Shown here: positions 11,174-21,421 of the stretch, in pieces
How positions within the stretch are numbered: the first letter of the stretch is position 1
Layout of the letters: each line of letters opens with the position of its first letter
Source: Deinococcus fonticola
Lineage (GTDB): Bacteria; Deinococcota; Deinococci; Deinococcales; Deinococcaceae
DNA length: 64,000 nt
Assembly: GCF_004634215.1 (NCBI RefSeq)
Contig: NZ_SMMH01000003.1
Span: 62,001-126,000, forward strand
Reading direction: 5' to 3'
The notes under the pieces: model-generated
Databases searched by the model: none
The model's input: only the letters and a program-made list of their open reading frames with translations
Told to the model about the DNA's origin: nothing
Made by a program: the position numbers and the translations under genes

Positions 11174-12166
11174 ATGCGTAAACCCACCATTCAGGATGTG
11201 GCCCGCCTGGCCGGCGTTGGCGTCGGCACCGTTTCGCGCGTGCTGAACAACCACACGGCCGTCAAGGAAGGCACCCGCGACACCGTGCTGAAAGCCATGG
11301 CTCAGCTCGACTACACGCCCAACCCGCACGCCCGCCGCATCGCCGGGGGCAAAAGCTACACCATCAGCGTGCTGCTGCCGGTCATGACCACGGAATTCTA
11401 CGTGCGCCTGCTCAACGGCCTGGAGCAGGCCTTTCAGGAAGCGCGCTACGACGTGGCCATTTTTCCGCTGATGGATCAATCGCGGCTGGAACGCTACCTG
11501 GGGTCGCACACCCTGGCGTATCAGGCGGACGGGCTGGTGATGGCCACGTACAACCTCACGCAACTGTTCAACGAGCACCGCCTGAAACTGAACCAACCGG
11601 CCGTGCTGGTCGACGCTTACGGCGAGGGGGTGGACTGCGCCTACATGGACAACGTCGCGGGCGGACAACTGGCCGGCGAGTACGCCGCCCGGCTGGAGGG
11701 CCCCATTCACGCCATGTGGGTGGAAACCGAACTCGATCAACTGTTCACCACGCGTGTGTTCGAGGACCGGCGCAGGGGGTTTCACAGCGCCGTGAGCGCC
11801 GCCGGGCGCCAGGTGGAGATAGAACTGACCACCAGTTTCGACGCCTACGCCGCCCGCACCGTCGCCGCCGGGCTGCTGGAACGCACCCCCTTTCCCTGCA
11901 CGGTGTTCGCCTCCGCCGACCTGATTGCCGCGTCGCTGCTGGACGAGGTGCTGGCCCGCGGCCTGACTCCCGGTCGGGACGTCAGCATCATCGGCTTCGA
12001 CGACCAGCCCTGGGCCGAGGCGCGCGGCCTGACCACCCTGCACCAGCCGGTGGAAAGCATGGGCTATGAAGCCGCCGGGCTGCTGCTCAACCGCCTGGCC
12101 GGTTTCAAGGGGGCGCCCCGCGCCAAGAAGTTCACGCCCAGCCTGGTGGTTCGGCAAACGGCATAA
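11174..12166 (+). CDS. LacI-family transcriptional regulator
   Basis: 330 residues. The N-terminal LacI helix-turn-helix (TIQDVARLAGVGVGTVSRVL, residues 5-24) is followed by a hinge and a periplasmic-binding-protein-like effector domain ending in the usual VRQT tail. The ligand is probably a sugar but is not determinable. The ATG at 11174 sits after a purine-rich GGGGCG stretch. The -10 TATGCT ends 11 nt upstream, so the 5' leader is only a few nt. No transport or sugar-catabolic genes adjoin it; the mal transporter lies 4.3 kb away on the same strand. Confidence 0.9.
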   Translation: MRKPTIQDVARLAGVGVGTVSRVLNNHTAVKEGTRDTVLKAMAQLDYTPNPHARRIAGGKSYTISVLLPVMTTEFYVRLLNGLEQAFQEARYDVAIFPLMDQSRLERYLGSHTLAYQADGLVMATYNLTQLFNEHRLKLNQPAVLVDAYGEGVDCAYMDNVAGGQLAGEYAARLEGPIHAMWVETELDQLFTTRVFEDRRRGFHSAVSAAGRQVEIELTTSFDAYAARTVAAGLLERTPFPCTVFASADLIAASLLDEVLARGLTPGRDVSIIGFDDQPWAEARGLTTLHQPVESMGYEAAGLLLNRLAGFKGAPRAKKFTPSLVVRQTA

Positions 12167-12206
12167 CCCGCAGTCACACCTTCACCCTGTCTGCGCGGGC
12201 AGGCGC

Positions 12207-12860
12207 TTACCCGGCGCGGGCAGCCGGGTGATTGCCGGACACCAGGGTCTCCACGCGCTCGGCGACGTTCACCAGGTGGTCGCCGAGGCGCTCCAGGTGG
12301 CGGGCCATACGGTTGGCGGTCAGGGCCATCTCGCTGTCCTCGGGGTGCTCGACCAGGCGCGTCAGGCTGGCTCGGTTCATCTGCTCGTACAGGGCGTCCA
12401 CCTGCTCGAAATCCATGCGCATGACCTCGCGGGCGGCGGCGGCGTCCAGCTCACTGAACGCAAAAGCCAGGTGCTCGACCATCTGCGAAAGCAGCTCGAT
12501 CAGCGGCAGGGCGTCTTGCAGGGTGGCGCTGCGCGTGCTGGGCGCAAAGGTCTCCAGGTCACGGGCGACCTTGAAGGCGTAATCCCCGACGCGCTCCAGA
12601 TTGGACAGGCTGCGGAACACCATCAGGTGGAAGGTCAGTTCGTACTCGGGCAGGCCCCGCGCGAAGGCGGCCAGGCAGGCGTCCTCCAGTTCGATGTCCA
12701 GGGCGTTGGTCTCGTGTTCCAGCAACTCGGTGCGCGCCGAGAGTCCGGCAAACTCGGCGCGGGTGTTGGCCTCGCGAATGGCGTGCAGTTCGTCCAGAAT
12801 GATGCTCAGCATCCGCAGGAACCGCGCCCGGATCAGGGCGCTTCCCGTCAAGTTAAGCAT
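12207..12860 (-). CDS. phoU: Phosphate-specific transport system accessory protein PhoU
   Basis: 217 residues, all-helical, with two PhoU repeats (about residues 20-105 and 115-205). The acidic/metal-binding pattern is visible around RVGDYAFKVARD and RLGDHLVNVAE. PhoU links the Pst transporter to the PhoR/PhoB-type two-component system and represses the Pho response in high phosphate. The start at 12860 has AGGAG 8 nt upstream. It is the last gene of the pst cluster, but a strong terminator separates it from pstB, so it is likely expressed by read-through or from its own promoter. Confidence 0.92.
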   Translation of the reverse strand: MLNLTGSALIRARFLRMLSIILDELHAIREANTRAEFAGLSARTELLEHETNALDIELEDACLAAFARGLPEYELTFHLMVFRSLSNLERVGDYAFKVARDLETFAPSTRSATLQDALPLIELLSQMVEHLAFAFSELDAAAAREVMRMDFEQVDALYEQMNRASLTRLVEHPEDSEMALTANRMARHLERLGDHLVNVAERVETLVSGNHPAARAG

Positions 12861-13000
12861 CGTCCGCTCCTGTTCACGCGCTTCAGTATGGCCCCCCCAT
12901 GTGATCTTTCCGTCAACTGGCGCAGGAACACGGCTTCAGGCAACCTTATGGAACGGTGAAGGCAGGGCGTTTCGCGGCGAGTGGGCCGGGCTCATCGGAC

Positions 13001-13029
13001 AAAGAAAAACTCCCCGTGAATAACGGGGA
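13001..13029 (-). terminator. Rho-independent terminator after pstB
   Basis: Perfect 8-bp stem (13009-13016 with 13022-13029), 5-nt loop. The minus-strand RNA ends in a U run from 13008 down. It lies between pstB and phoU. Confidence 0.85.
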
Positions 13030-13069
13030 GCCTTGAAACCGCTTTGCCTCTAACCGACGAACAACCCTC

Positions 13070-13876
13070 TTAACCGAATCGCCCGGTCACGTAGGCTTCG
13101 GTACGCTCGTCCCTGGGGGCCTGGAAGATCTGTTCGGTGGGGCCGTGCTCGACCATGTCGCCGACCAGGAAAAAGCTGGTGGTGTCGCTGACGCGGGCAG
13201 CCTGGTGCATGTTGTGCGTCACGATGACGATGGTGGTGACCTTCTTCAGGTCGGTCATCAGGTCCTCGATCTTGGCGGTGCTGGCGGGGTCGAGGGCGCT
13301 GGTGGGTTCGTCCATCAGCAGGATTTCGGGTTCCACGGCGAGCGCGCGGGCAATGCACAGGCGCTGCTGCTGCCCGCCCGACAGGCCGGTGGCGGGCGTG
13401 TGCAGGCGGTCTTTCACCTCTTCCCACAGGGCCGCGCCGCGCAGGGAACGTTCGCACACTTCCATGAGCCTGTTCTTGTCGCGTATGCCGGCCAGTTTCA
13501 GGCCGCTGACCACGTTGTCGAACACGCTCATGGTCGGAAACGGGTTGGGCTTCTGGAACACCATGCCCACACGGCGGCGCATGTTCACCGGATCGACGCC
13601 AGCGCTGTAGATGTCCTCGCCGTCCAGCAGAATCTGCCCGGTCACGCGTGCGCCCGGCGTCAGGTCGTGCATGCGGTTGATGGCCCGCAGGAAAGTGGTT
13701 TTTCCGCAGCCGCTGGGGCCAATCAGGGCGTTGACGGTGCCGCGCACGAAGTTCAGGTTCACGTCCTTCACGGCGCGGTTCTCACCGTAGAAGATGTTCA
13801 CGTTCTGGGCCGACAGCAGCACGTTCGCTGCGGGAACAACGGCAGGTTGCGGGGTGACGATGGGAGACTGGGTCAT
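13070..13876 (-). CDS. pstB: Phosphate ABC transporter ATP-binding protein PstB
   Basis: 268 residues. Walker [10 protein letters not shown] (residues 53-61), signature [15 protein letters not shown], Walker [14 protein letters not shown], and H-loop VTHNMHQA. The sequence around [14 protein letters not shown] is typical of PstB. It powers phosphate uptake through PstCA. The ATG at 13876 follows AAGGAG at 9 nt. An open frame further upstream runs antisense-like over the end of pstA and is not part of the gene. Confidence 0.95.
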   Translation of the reverse strand: MTQSPIVTPQPAVVPAANVLLSAQNVNIFYGENRAVKDVNLNFVRGTVNALIGPSGCGKTTFLRAINRMHDLTPGARVTGQILLDGEDIYSAGVDPVNMRRRVGMVFQKPNPFPTMSVFDNVVSGLKLAGIRDKNRLMEVCERSLRGAALWEEVKDRLHTPATGLSGGQQQRLCIARALAVEPEILLMDEPTSALDPASTAKIEDLMTDLKKVTTIVIVTHNMHQAARVSDTTSFFLVGDMVEHGPTEQIFQAPRDERTEAYVTGRFG

Positions 13877-13968
13877 GGGTGGGGACTCCTTCGGAGTGTC
13901 AGTAGTGAGGAGAGAATGAAAGCTCAGGCGAGGGCAAATGCTCAGGCGGATGTTTTCCCGCCCGCCAC

Positions 13969-14838
13969 TTATTTGCGGCGGCTGAAGCGCCGGGCCAGCA
14001 AGCTGGTGGCGAAGATCATCAGGATCAGCAGCAGGGCGCCGGCTTTGGCCATGCGCTGGTTTTCGTCGTAGGCGCTGGTGGCTCCGCGGTAAATTTCGAG
14101 GGGCAGGGCGCTCATGGGTTTCAGGGGGTTGGTGTTCACGAGGCTGTTGCCGAAGGCAGTGAACAGCAGCGGGGCGGCTTCCCCGGCCACGCGGGCCAGG
14201 GCCAGCATGATCCCGGTGATGATGCCCCCGGCGGCGGCGGGAAGAACGATCCTGAGGGTAACCAGCCATTTGGGCAGGCCCAGCGCCAGGCCGGCTTCAC
14301 GCACGGTCTGCGGAACGAGTTTCAGCACTTCCTCGCTGGTGCGCACCACGATGGGAATCATCAGGAAGCCCAAGGCCAGGGCGCCGGCCAGGCCGGAGAA
14401 GCCGAATTTCAGCACCACCAGGCCGTAGGCGACCAGGCCCATGACGATGGCGGGAATACCGGCCAGCACGTCGCTGATCATGCGAATGGTGGGCATCAGC
14501 GGGTGACGCGGGTACTCGGAGAGGAAAATCCCGCCGGCCACGCCCACCACCACACCGATCACGGAGGCCAGCGCCAGCATTTCCAGGCTGCCCAGGATGG
14601 CGTTCAGCATTCCGCCGCCCTTTTCGCCTTCGGGGGCGGGGACTTTGGTGAAGAAGTCGGCGTTCATGGCCCCGATGCCTTCTTTCAGCAGGTAGAAGAA
14701 GATCAGGATCAGGGGCGCGACGACCACCAGCGTGGCGAGGGTAATCAGGGCGCCCATCAGCAGGTTCCTGGCTTTGCGGGTCGGGGAAAGTTGCGTGCTG
14801 GTGGCGGTATGGGTCATGGTTCGGGTCACGGCGCTCAT
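13969..14838 (-). CDS. pstA: Phosphate ABC transporter permease PstA
   Basis: 289 residues, six membrane helices, with the permease EAA region reading [21 protein letters not shown]. It forms the phosphate channel with PstC. The ATG at 14838 has AGG 3 nt upstream within GGAAGG. It lies between pstC and pstB. The pstC-pstA gap of 136 nt contains a diverged copy of the dispersed intergenic repeat. Confidence 0.95.
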   Translation of the reverse strand: MSAVTRTMTHTATSTQLSPTRKARNLLMGALITLATLVVVAPLILIFFYLLKEGIGAMNADFFTKVPAPEGEKGGGMLNAILGSLEMLALASVIGVVVGVAGGIFLSEYPRHPLMPTIRMISDVLAGIPAIVMGLVAYGLVVLKFGFSGLAGALALGFLMIPIVVRTSEEVLKLVPQTVREAGLALGLPKWLVTLRIVLPAAAGGIITGIMLALARVAGEAAPLLFTAFGNSLVNTNPLKPMSALPLEIYRGATSAYDENQRMAKAGALLLILMIFATSLLARRFSRRK

Positions 14839-14864
14839 AGACCTTCCGAATGAGAGAGGTTTTC

Positions 14865-14970
14865 AACCCCTTGAATTCCGAGCGGATGCGGGTGGGAACG
14901 AAGACGAGCTTCGCGGAATGGACGGGCAGACGGTGCCTTTCCGGCAGACTGGAAATGGAGCGAAGTTCGG
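14865..14970. repeat. Diverged copy of the dispersed intergenic repeat, in pstC-pstA spacer
   Basis: By eye it shares the order CGAGCG..., GAACGAAGACGAGC, GAATGGA, CGGTGCCTTTCC and AGTTCGG with the copy at 20683-20802. Identity is patchy outside these blocks. The limits are approximate. Confidence 0.4.
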
Positions 14971-14974
14971 CTCA

Positions 14975-15979
14975 TCACTGAATCCCTTTGGGCGTGAGGC
15001 GGGCGATGATGATTCGGGCGACGTAGTTCACGACGACGCTCAGGAAGAACAGGCTGAGGCCAAGCGTCACGACGCTGGAGCGGTGCAGGCTTTCCTGCGC
15101 GTCGCCGAACTGGTTGGCGATGACGCTGGCCATGGTGGAGGCGTTGCCCCAGATGCTTTTCAGGATGTCCTGGCTGTCGCCGATGACCATCGCTACGGCC
15201 AGCGTTTCTCCCAGCGCGCGGCCCAGCGCCAGGATCACGCCGCCCATGATGCCCGCACGGGCGTAAGGCAGGATGGCGCGGGAAACGACTTCCCATTTGG
15301 TCGCGCCCAGAGCGTACATGGCTTCGCGCTGGTCCTGCGGCACCAGACGGATCACGTCACGCGCCACCGAGGCGGTGTACGGCAGAATCATGACCGTCAG
15401 GATGATGATCGCCAGCGCCAGCCCGCGGCCAGCGGCGGCACTGGGCACGAAGAAGCACTGGAGGCTGGTGTGGCCGCTTTGCCACAGTTCGTTGCAGCGC
15501 GTCAGGGCGGCCATATTGTCGGGGTCGGTGAAAAAGCTGGTCTGCCATTTGCCCAGCACGGGCGCAATGACGAACAGGGCCCACAGGCCGTACACGACGC
15601 TGGGCACGGCGGCCAGCAGTTCGATGAGGTACGAGACGGGGTTGGCCAGCCATTTGGGGGCGTACTCGCTGACGTACAGCGCACTGGCAATGGCGAGCGG
15701 CACGCTGATGGCCAGGGCGATCAGGCTGGTCACGAGCGTGCCGGCGATCATGGATGCTGCGCCGAATTCCCTGGTGACCGGGTTCCACACGCGGCTGGTG
15801 AAAAAGTTCCACCCGAATTCCCTCAGCGCGGGCAGCGATTCCTTGCCCAGCTGATAGATGCTCATGAGGAACACCAGCACGATGATGGACGCGAGCAGGA
15901 GAATGACGATCTCGAACACGCGGTCACTGGCGCTGGTCAGGCGTTTCCGGCTGGGCGGTGGCTTGATGGGTGTAATCAT
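14975..15979 (-). CDS. pstC: Phosphate ABC transporter permease PstC
   Basis: 334 residues, six or seven membrane helices, with an extended extracytoplasmic loop between helices that contains two cysteines (around [15 protein letters not shown]). The EAA-type loop is [20 protein letters not shown]. It pairs with PstA. The start is taken at the ATG at 15979, with GGAGG 12 nt upstream; an in-frame ATG eight codons earlier is possible. A terminator-like hairpin separates it from pstS upstream. Confidence 0.94.
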   Translation of the reverse strand: MITPIKPPPSRKRLTSASDRVFEIVILLLASIIVLVFLMSIYQLGKESLPALREFGWNFFTSRVWNPVTREFGAASMIAGTLVTSLIALAISVPLAIASALYVSEYAPKWLANPVSYLIELLAAVPSVVYGLWALFVIAPVLGKWQTSFFTDPDNMAALTRCNELWQSGHTSLQCFFVPSAAAGRGLALAIIILTVMILPYTASVARDVIRLVPQDQREAMYALGATKWEVVSRAILPYARAGIMGGVILALGRALGETLAVAMVIGDSQDILKSIWGNASTMASVIANQFGDAQESLHRSSVVTLGLSLFFLSVVVNYVARIIIARLTPKGIQ

Positions 15980-16104
15980 AGTCAGGTTGCCCCTCCGGGC
16001 CATGAACAGTTCAACGGAAAAACGTCATCGGAACGTCAGGGGCGCGGGACACGCCCAAGGCCCCTCCTTCCGCGGGTGTGCCGCGCCAGCACCCGCCAGC
16101 AAGG

Positions 16105-16272
16105 TCATGACGCCCAGCACGGCGGCCAGGCCTTGAGCAGGAAAGCGCAGCGCCACCGCCACATCACGCCCAGCCTCAGGCCGTCCCAGGGCTGGTCGTC
16201 CGGCAAGTCACTGACACCAACCCAGGTCAGGGCATCCAGAGGCCGAGTCAGGCGCCAACGCCACCCATCCAT
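16105..16272 (-). other. Possible short ORF or degenerate sequence in the pstS-pstC spacer
   Basis: The 395-nt gap between pstS and pstC holds a 55-codon frame starting at the ATG at 16272, rich in Trp and Arg. Partly overlapping it is a second frame with a hydrophobic, signal-peptide-like stretch. Neither has a ribosome site or a recognisable family. I regard this as more likely decayed or non-coding than a gene. Confidence 0.2.
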
Positions 16273-16326
16273 CATTCTTTTCACTCGCTGCCCCCGTCAC
16301 CATAGGCACCTGCATCCGGCACAAAA

Positions 16327-16356
16327 TCAAAAAGCAGCCCCCGGTTGGAGGCCGCT
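16327..16356 (-). terminator. Hairpin/attenuator after pstS
   Basis: 10-bp stem (16333-16342 with 16347-16356) that is fully paired in the minus-strand RNA when two G-U pairs are allowed. It is followed by a U-rich run. It should let pstS be made in excess over pstCAB. Confidence 0.7.
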
Positions 16357-16374
16357 TTCGTGGAAGTTCGGAGG

Positions 16375-17403
16375 TTACAGTTTCTTGCCGCCGAAGGTCA
16401 TGCTGTTGATGATGCTCTGGGCCTTCTTCTGAGCGCCGGCAGGCAGCTTGGCGTAGTCCAGGGGTTCGTTGTACTGCTGGCCGCTGGTGACCATCCAGTT
16501 CAGGAGTTTCTTGAGGGCCTGGGCCTGCGCTTCGGTGCGGGAGCCGTACTTCTGATCCTGGTAGAAGATCACGTAGGTGAAGCTGGCGATGGGGTAAGCG
16601 TCGGCGTTGGCGCTGTTGGTCAGGCTGACGCGGGTGTCGGCGGGAATCACCACACCGTTGGCGGCCAGGCTGGCGGGGCCGTTGTCGGCGGTGATGAACT
16701 TGCCAGCGCGGTTTTTCACGCTGCCGAAGGTCAGTTTGTTCTGCTTGGCGTACACCAGTTCCACGTAGCCGATCGAGCCGGGGGTGCTTTTCACGATGCC
16801 GGCCACGCCGTCGTTGCCTTTGGCGCCGGTGCCCACGGGCCAGCTCAGGGAGTTGCCGGTGCCGACCTTGTTCTTCCACTCGCTGCTGACTTTGCTGAGG
16901 TAGTCGCTCCAGACGTAGGTGGTGCCGCTGCCGTCACTGCGGCGGGCCACGGTGATGGGCAGGGGGGGAATGGTCATGCCGGGGTTCAGCTTGGCAATGG
17001 CGGGATCGTTCCAGGTTTTGATTTTGCCCAGGTAGATGTTCGCCAGGGTGGGGCCGTCGAATTTCAGAGCTCCGGTCACGCCGGGCAGGTTGTAGGCAGG
17101 AACGACTGCGCCGATGGCGGTGGGGATGTGCAGCAGCTTGGCGGGCGCGGCCTTCATGGCCTCGTCGCTCATGGGGTTGTCACTGCCGGCGAAGTCCACG
17201 GTGCGCTCGGTGATCTGTTTCTGGCCCGCGCCGCTGCCCACCGACTGGTAGTTCACGGCCACGCCGGCAGAAGTTTTATACTCGGCGAACATCTTGCTGT
17301 ACAGCGGGTAGGGAAAGCTGGCGCCCGCGCCGGTCAGGGTGCTCTGGGCGGCGGCGGTGCTGATCGTTAAGAGGGCACTGAGGCCCAGCAGGGTCTTTTT
17401 CAT
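16375..17403 (-). CDS. pstS: Phosphate ABC transporter substrate-binding protein PstS
   Basis: 342 residues. Signal peptide ([20 protein letters not shown]) without a lipobox, then a PstS fold. Phosphate-binding signatures are visible: [33 protein letters not shown] and [15 protein letters not shown]. It captures inorganic phosphate outside the membrane for PstCAB. It is first in the minus-strand order pstS-pstC-pstA-pstB-phoU. A phased array of Pho-box units lies immediately upstream, and a CAAACT -10 (17413-17418) ends 9 nt before the ATG. Confidence 0.95.
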   Translation of the reverse strand: MKKTLLGLSALLTISTAAAQSTLTGAGASFPYPLYSKMFAEYKTSAGVAVNYQSVGSGAGQKQITERTVDFAGSDNPMSDEAMKAAPAKLLHIPTAIGAVVPAYNLPGVTGALKFDGPTLANIYLGKIKTWNDPAIAKLNPGMTIPPLPITVARRSDGSGTTYVWSDYLSKVSSEWKNKVGTGNSLSWPVGTGAKGNDGVAGIVKSTPGSIGYVELVYAKQNKLTFGSVKNRAGKFITADNGPASLAANGVVIPADTRVSLTNSANADAYPIASFTYVIFYQDQKYGSRTEAQAQALKKLLNWMVTSGQQYNEPLDYAKLPAGAQKKAQSIINSMTFGGKKL

Positions 17404-17415
17404 ACGTCTGGCAGT

Positions 17416-17466
17416 TTGCTGGCGTTCTGTCAGGCGAAAGTCACCCGATTGTCAGCGTTCTGTCAG
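17416..17466 (-). promoter_or_regulatory. Pho-box array controlling pstS (five phased 7-bp units)
   Basis: On the plus strand five 7-bp units recur every 11 bp, starting at 17416, 17427, 17438, 17449 and 17460. They read TTGCTGG, CTGTCAG, AAGTCAC, TTGTCAG and CTGTCAG, the core being GTCA. A 7-bp unit with a 4-bp spacer is the PhoB/PhoP pho-box layout (CTGTCAT in enteric bacteria). The units lie at the -35 region and upstream of pstS, as expected for activation in phosphate starvation. Confidence 0.75.
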
Positions 17467-17607
17467 CCAGGCGAAGCTCAAGGCGCGCGTCAGTATCCTC
17501 ACGGAGCCGAAATACGGAGCACAGACAAGGTGCCCAGAAAAGCAGAGAAGAAAGGCGCAGACGGCCCGCCCAGAACGAATACGCGGCCCGCACGGTATGA
17601 TGCGCGG

Positions 17608-18201
17608 GTGACCGTGTCCCCGAACTCGCCTTACTCCTCTCACGACAGCACCCGCAACAGAATTCAGACGGAGGCCGCCCGGCTGTTCGTCGCCAGCGGG
17701 TATCACGGCGTGAGCATGCGCGAGGTGGCCGAGGCCGTGGGCGTCACGAAGCCCGCCCTGTACCACCACTTCGCGGACAAAGAAGCGCTGTTCCTGGCGC
17801 TGCTGGAGGGGGCGTTGTCTTCACTGAGCCGCCTGATCGAGCACGCGCAGGCCCAGCAGGGCATCCGGGCACAGCTCGGTACGCTGGTGGCTGAACTGCT
17901 GGACACGGCGCCCGAGCAGCGTGTGGGCCTGCAACTCGCTAGCGAATTACGGCACGTCTCGCCGGACCGCCGCGCCGCCTTCGAGTCCGAGTACCGCCGG
18001 GTGTGGATGGGCGGCCTGATCGCCCTGATGACCGCCGCCGCCCAGCGCGGAGAATTGCGGGCCGACCTGCCGCCCGCCGCGCACGCCCGCACCTTCCTGG
18101 CCCTGACCTTTCCGCTGGTGAACGGCCCCGCCATGCCGGACGCCCGCAGCACCGCCCAGGCCCTGCTGAGCATTTACCTGGACGGCGCGACCCCCCGTTA
18201 A
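17608..18201 (+). CDS. TetR-family transcriptional regulator
   Basis: 197 residues. The N-terminal TetR helix-turn-helix is clear (FVASGYHGVSMREVAEAVGV ... ALYHHFADKEALF, ~residues 25-65). The C-terminal ligand domain is unassigned. The GTG at 17608 is chosen because TATGAT (17596-17601) ends 6 nt before it, so the mRNA should be leaderless. It is divergent from pstS and upstream of convergent pyrD. It is not adjacent to an obvious target, and its own upstream region has no clear palindrome. Confidence 0.85.
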   Translation: MTVSPNSPYSSHDSTRNRIQTEAARLFVASGYHGVSMREVAEAVGVTKPALYHHFADKEALFLALLEGALSSLSRLIEHAQAQQGIRAQLGTLVAELLDTAPEQRVGLQLASELRHVSPDRRAAFESEYRRVWMGGLIALMTAAAQRGELRADLPPAAHARTFLALTFPLVNGPAMPDARSTAQALLSIYLDGATPR

Positions 18202-18208
18202 ACGGGGG
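18192..18208 (+). terminator. GC hairpin at the end of the TetR gene
   Basis: 7-bp stem CCCCCGT/ACGGGGG across the stop codon, without a good T run. A weak terminator at best. Confidence 0.35.
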
Positions 18209-18223
18209 CTTCAAAGGTGGGCT

Positions 18224-19306
18224 TCAGGCGTCCACGCCGACGATCTCAGTGATGTTCCGCACCCCGTCGCGCTCCAGCAGGGTGTTCAGGTCGCGGTTGA
18301 TCCGGGCCACCAGGCCGGGCCCCTGGTAGATCAGGGCGCTGTACACCTCAACCAGGTTGGCCCCGGCGCGGAGTTTGACGTAGGCGTCCTCGGCGGTGAA
18401 GATACCGCCCACCCCGACGATGGGCAGGGTGCCGCGCAGCTGACGGTAAGCCGTGCGCACGAGTTCGGTGCTGCGCTGCGTGAGGGGCCGGCCGCTCAGA
18501 CCGCCGGCCTCGTCTCTGGCGGCGCTGCGTAGACCTTCGCGCGACAGGGTGGTGTTGGCCACGATCACGCCCGCCGCTCCGGCGTCCTGCACCGCCTGCA
18601 AGCTCGCCTCGAAGTCGGCGGGATGCAGGTCCGGGGCCAGCTTGACCAGCACCGGGGGGCGCGTCAGGGTCTGTACGCGGCCCTCCTCGACCTCCTGCAC
18701 CACTGCCCGCACCAGTGCCCTCAGGTCATCGGCCGCCTGAAGCGCGCGCAGACCGGGCGTGTTGGGGCTGCTGACGTTGACCACGAAGGCGTCCGCGACA
18801 GCCTGCAAGGCGCGTACGCAGCGCAGGTAATCCTGCACGGCGTCCTCGTTGGGCGTGACCTTGTTGCGGCCAATGTTCACCCACACCGGCACTGGCCGGG
18901 CCTTCAGGGCGTTCAGGCGGGCATGCAGGGCCGCCGCGCCCCCGTTGTTGAAGCCCATGCGGTTGATCAGGGCCTGGTCTTCCGGCAGGCGGAACAGGCG
19001 CGGGCGATCGTTGCCGGGCTGCGGCAGCGGCGTGACCGTGCCGACCTCCAGAAACCCGAAGCCCAGGGCGCTGAAAGCCGGAACCGCCACGCCGTTCTTG
19101 TCCAGGCCCGCCGCCAGGCCGACCGGTGACGCAAAAGTCTGAGCCCACAACGTCTGCTCCAGGGCGCGGCAATCCGGGGACGTGAACGACCGGAGTCGCT
19201 CCAGCCCAGCGACCTGCGAGACTACTTCTAAGCCGCGCAGGGTCAGGTGGTGGGCCTTTTCGGCGTCGAGACGAAACAGCAGCGGCTTCACGAGGGACGG
19301 GTACAC
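18224..19306 (-). CDS. pyrD: Dihydroorotate dehydrogenase (quinone), class 2
   Basis: 360 residues. Class-2 DHODH layout: a short N-terminal membrane-associating region, then an FMN TIM barrel. Motifs visible include AAGLDKNG, the catalytic-Ser region NVSSPNTPGLR, and the FMN-binding VGVGGI and GANLVEVYS segments. It oxidises dihydroorotate to orotate and passes electrons to quinone (pyrimidine synthesis). Its start is the GTG at 19306; TATCCT (19314-19319 on the minus strand) ends 7 nt upstream, implying a leaderless mRNA. carA lies upstream on the same strand, so two pyrimidine-related genes are neighbours. Confidence 0.95.
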   Translation of the reverse strand: MYPSLVKPLLFRLDAEKAHHLTLRGLEVVSQVAGLERLRSFTSPDCRALEQTLWAQTFASPVGLAAGLDKNGVAVPAFSALGFGFLEVGTVTPLPQPGNDRPRLFRLPEDQALINRMGFNNGGAAALHARLNALKARPVPVWVNIGRNKVTPNEDAVQDYLRCVRALQAVADAFVVNVSSPNTPGLRALQAADDLRALVRAVVQEVEEGRVQTLTRPPVLVKLAPDLHPADFEASLQAVQDAGAAGVIVANTTLSREGLRSAARDEAGGLSGRPLTQRSTELVRTAYRQLRGTLPIVGVGGIFTAEDAYVKLRAGANLVEVYSALIYQGPGLVARINRDLNTLLERDGVRNITEIVGVDA

Positions 19307-19414
19307 GCCCCTCAGGATACCGCCCGGCTGGTGCGCCGTCCTGCAACGGCAGGGGCCACCCTCACGAGGCGACCCCTAGCGGAACAAAGGTGAATTTTAC
19401 CGACCTGCGGGGGC

Positions 19415-20599
<1,185 letters not shown>

Positions 20600-20682
20600 G
20601 TGAATACCTCCATACCGCCTCGCCGGGCGCGTTTCATGGTGGAAGCGGGCAGCTTACCCGTCCTCAAGGCAACAGTCTAGAA

Positions 20683-20802
20683 CATTTGACAAAAGAACGC
20701 AGTGATTTTGTCCGAGCAGAGCGAGTGAATTTGAACGAGCAGGACGAAGAATGGAGCGCTCTGCGGTGCCCTTCCATAGAGCGCGTAATTCGGAGAACTG
20801 CT
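20683..20802 (+). repeat. Dispersed intergenic repeat, copy A (~120 bp)
   Basis: This 120-nt stretch matches 44138-44256 in the opposite orientation at roughly 85-90% by eye, from CATTTGACAAAAGAACGC to CGGAGAACTGCT. It contains an imperfect internal palindrome around GAATGGAGCGCTC. It has no coding potential and sits between carA and the argA-like gene. It resembles the small non-coding repeats known from Deinococcus genomes. Confidence 0.8.
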
Positions 20803-20890
20803 TTAGCGTGCCGGCTCAGCCCGCAGGCCAGGTGAAGCAGATGAACTTCGGAGCCTGTTCCATCCAGACAACCCGGTTCAGTCAGCGCAA

Positions 20891-21421
20891 TCAGGTCAGG
20901 GCCTTGAGCATGGCAATTTCGTTGCAGTTCTCGAAGAAGGCGCAGCGCTGGCACTCGCTCCAGACTTTCGGGTGCAGGTTCGTTTTCTCGATACGCGTGA
21001 ACCCGCAGCGCTCGAAAAAGGTCTGCTGATATGTCCACGCGAACAGGGTAGGCAGGTCGATGGCGCGGGCCTCGGACTCGCAACTCAGGACGAGCTGTTT
21101 GCCCAGCCCACGCCCCTGCATATGGGGGTGAACCGCCAGCCCGCGCACCTCGGCGATGTCCGGCGCGAGCATGTGCAGCCCGCACACCCCCACCAGCCCG
21201 CCCGGTTTCCCCTCGTGAGGTTCGGCCAGCACCAGGTGAAAATCCCGAATGGTCTCGGCCAGCAGGGTACGCGAACGCACCAGCATCTGCCCCCGGCTGG
21301 CCCAGTAGCCGATGAGTTCGTGAATGGCTTCGATGTCCGACAGTTTGGCTTTGCGTGTCTCCAGCGGCGCGTCCGGGTGAACATCCGGAATGGCGATGGA
21401 GTCCAGCGAGAGCAGGGTCAT
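20891..21421 (-). CDS. GNAT acetyltransferase, probable short-type N-acetylglutamate synthase
   Basis: 176 residues, single GNAT domain. The acetyl-CoA loop is VHPHMQGRGLGKQLV. The C-terminal end KVWSECQRCAFFENCNEIAM, with spaced cysteines, resembles the short ArgA-like synthases of actinobacteria and Deinococcus, which make N-acetylglutamate for arginine synthesis. argH lies just upstream on the same strand, which supports this. The ATG overlaps the stop of the preceding GNAT gene (ATGA). The assignment to argA is by resemblance and context, not certain. Confidence 0.7.
   Translation of the reverse strand: MTLLSLDSIAIPDVHPDAPLETRKAKLSDIEAIHELIGYWASRGQMLVRSRTLLAETIRDFHLVLAEPHEGKPGGLVGVCGLHMLAPDIAEVRGLAVHPHMQGRGLGKQLVLSCESEARAIDLPTLFAWTYQQTFFERCGFTRIEKTNLHPKVWSECQRCAFFENCNEIAMLKALT

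Noticed and set aside
13145..14071. 308-codon plus-strand frame across pstB/pstA
   Set aside because: Shadow of two confident pst genes.
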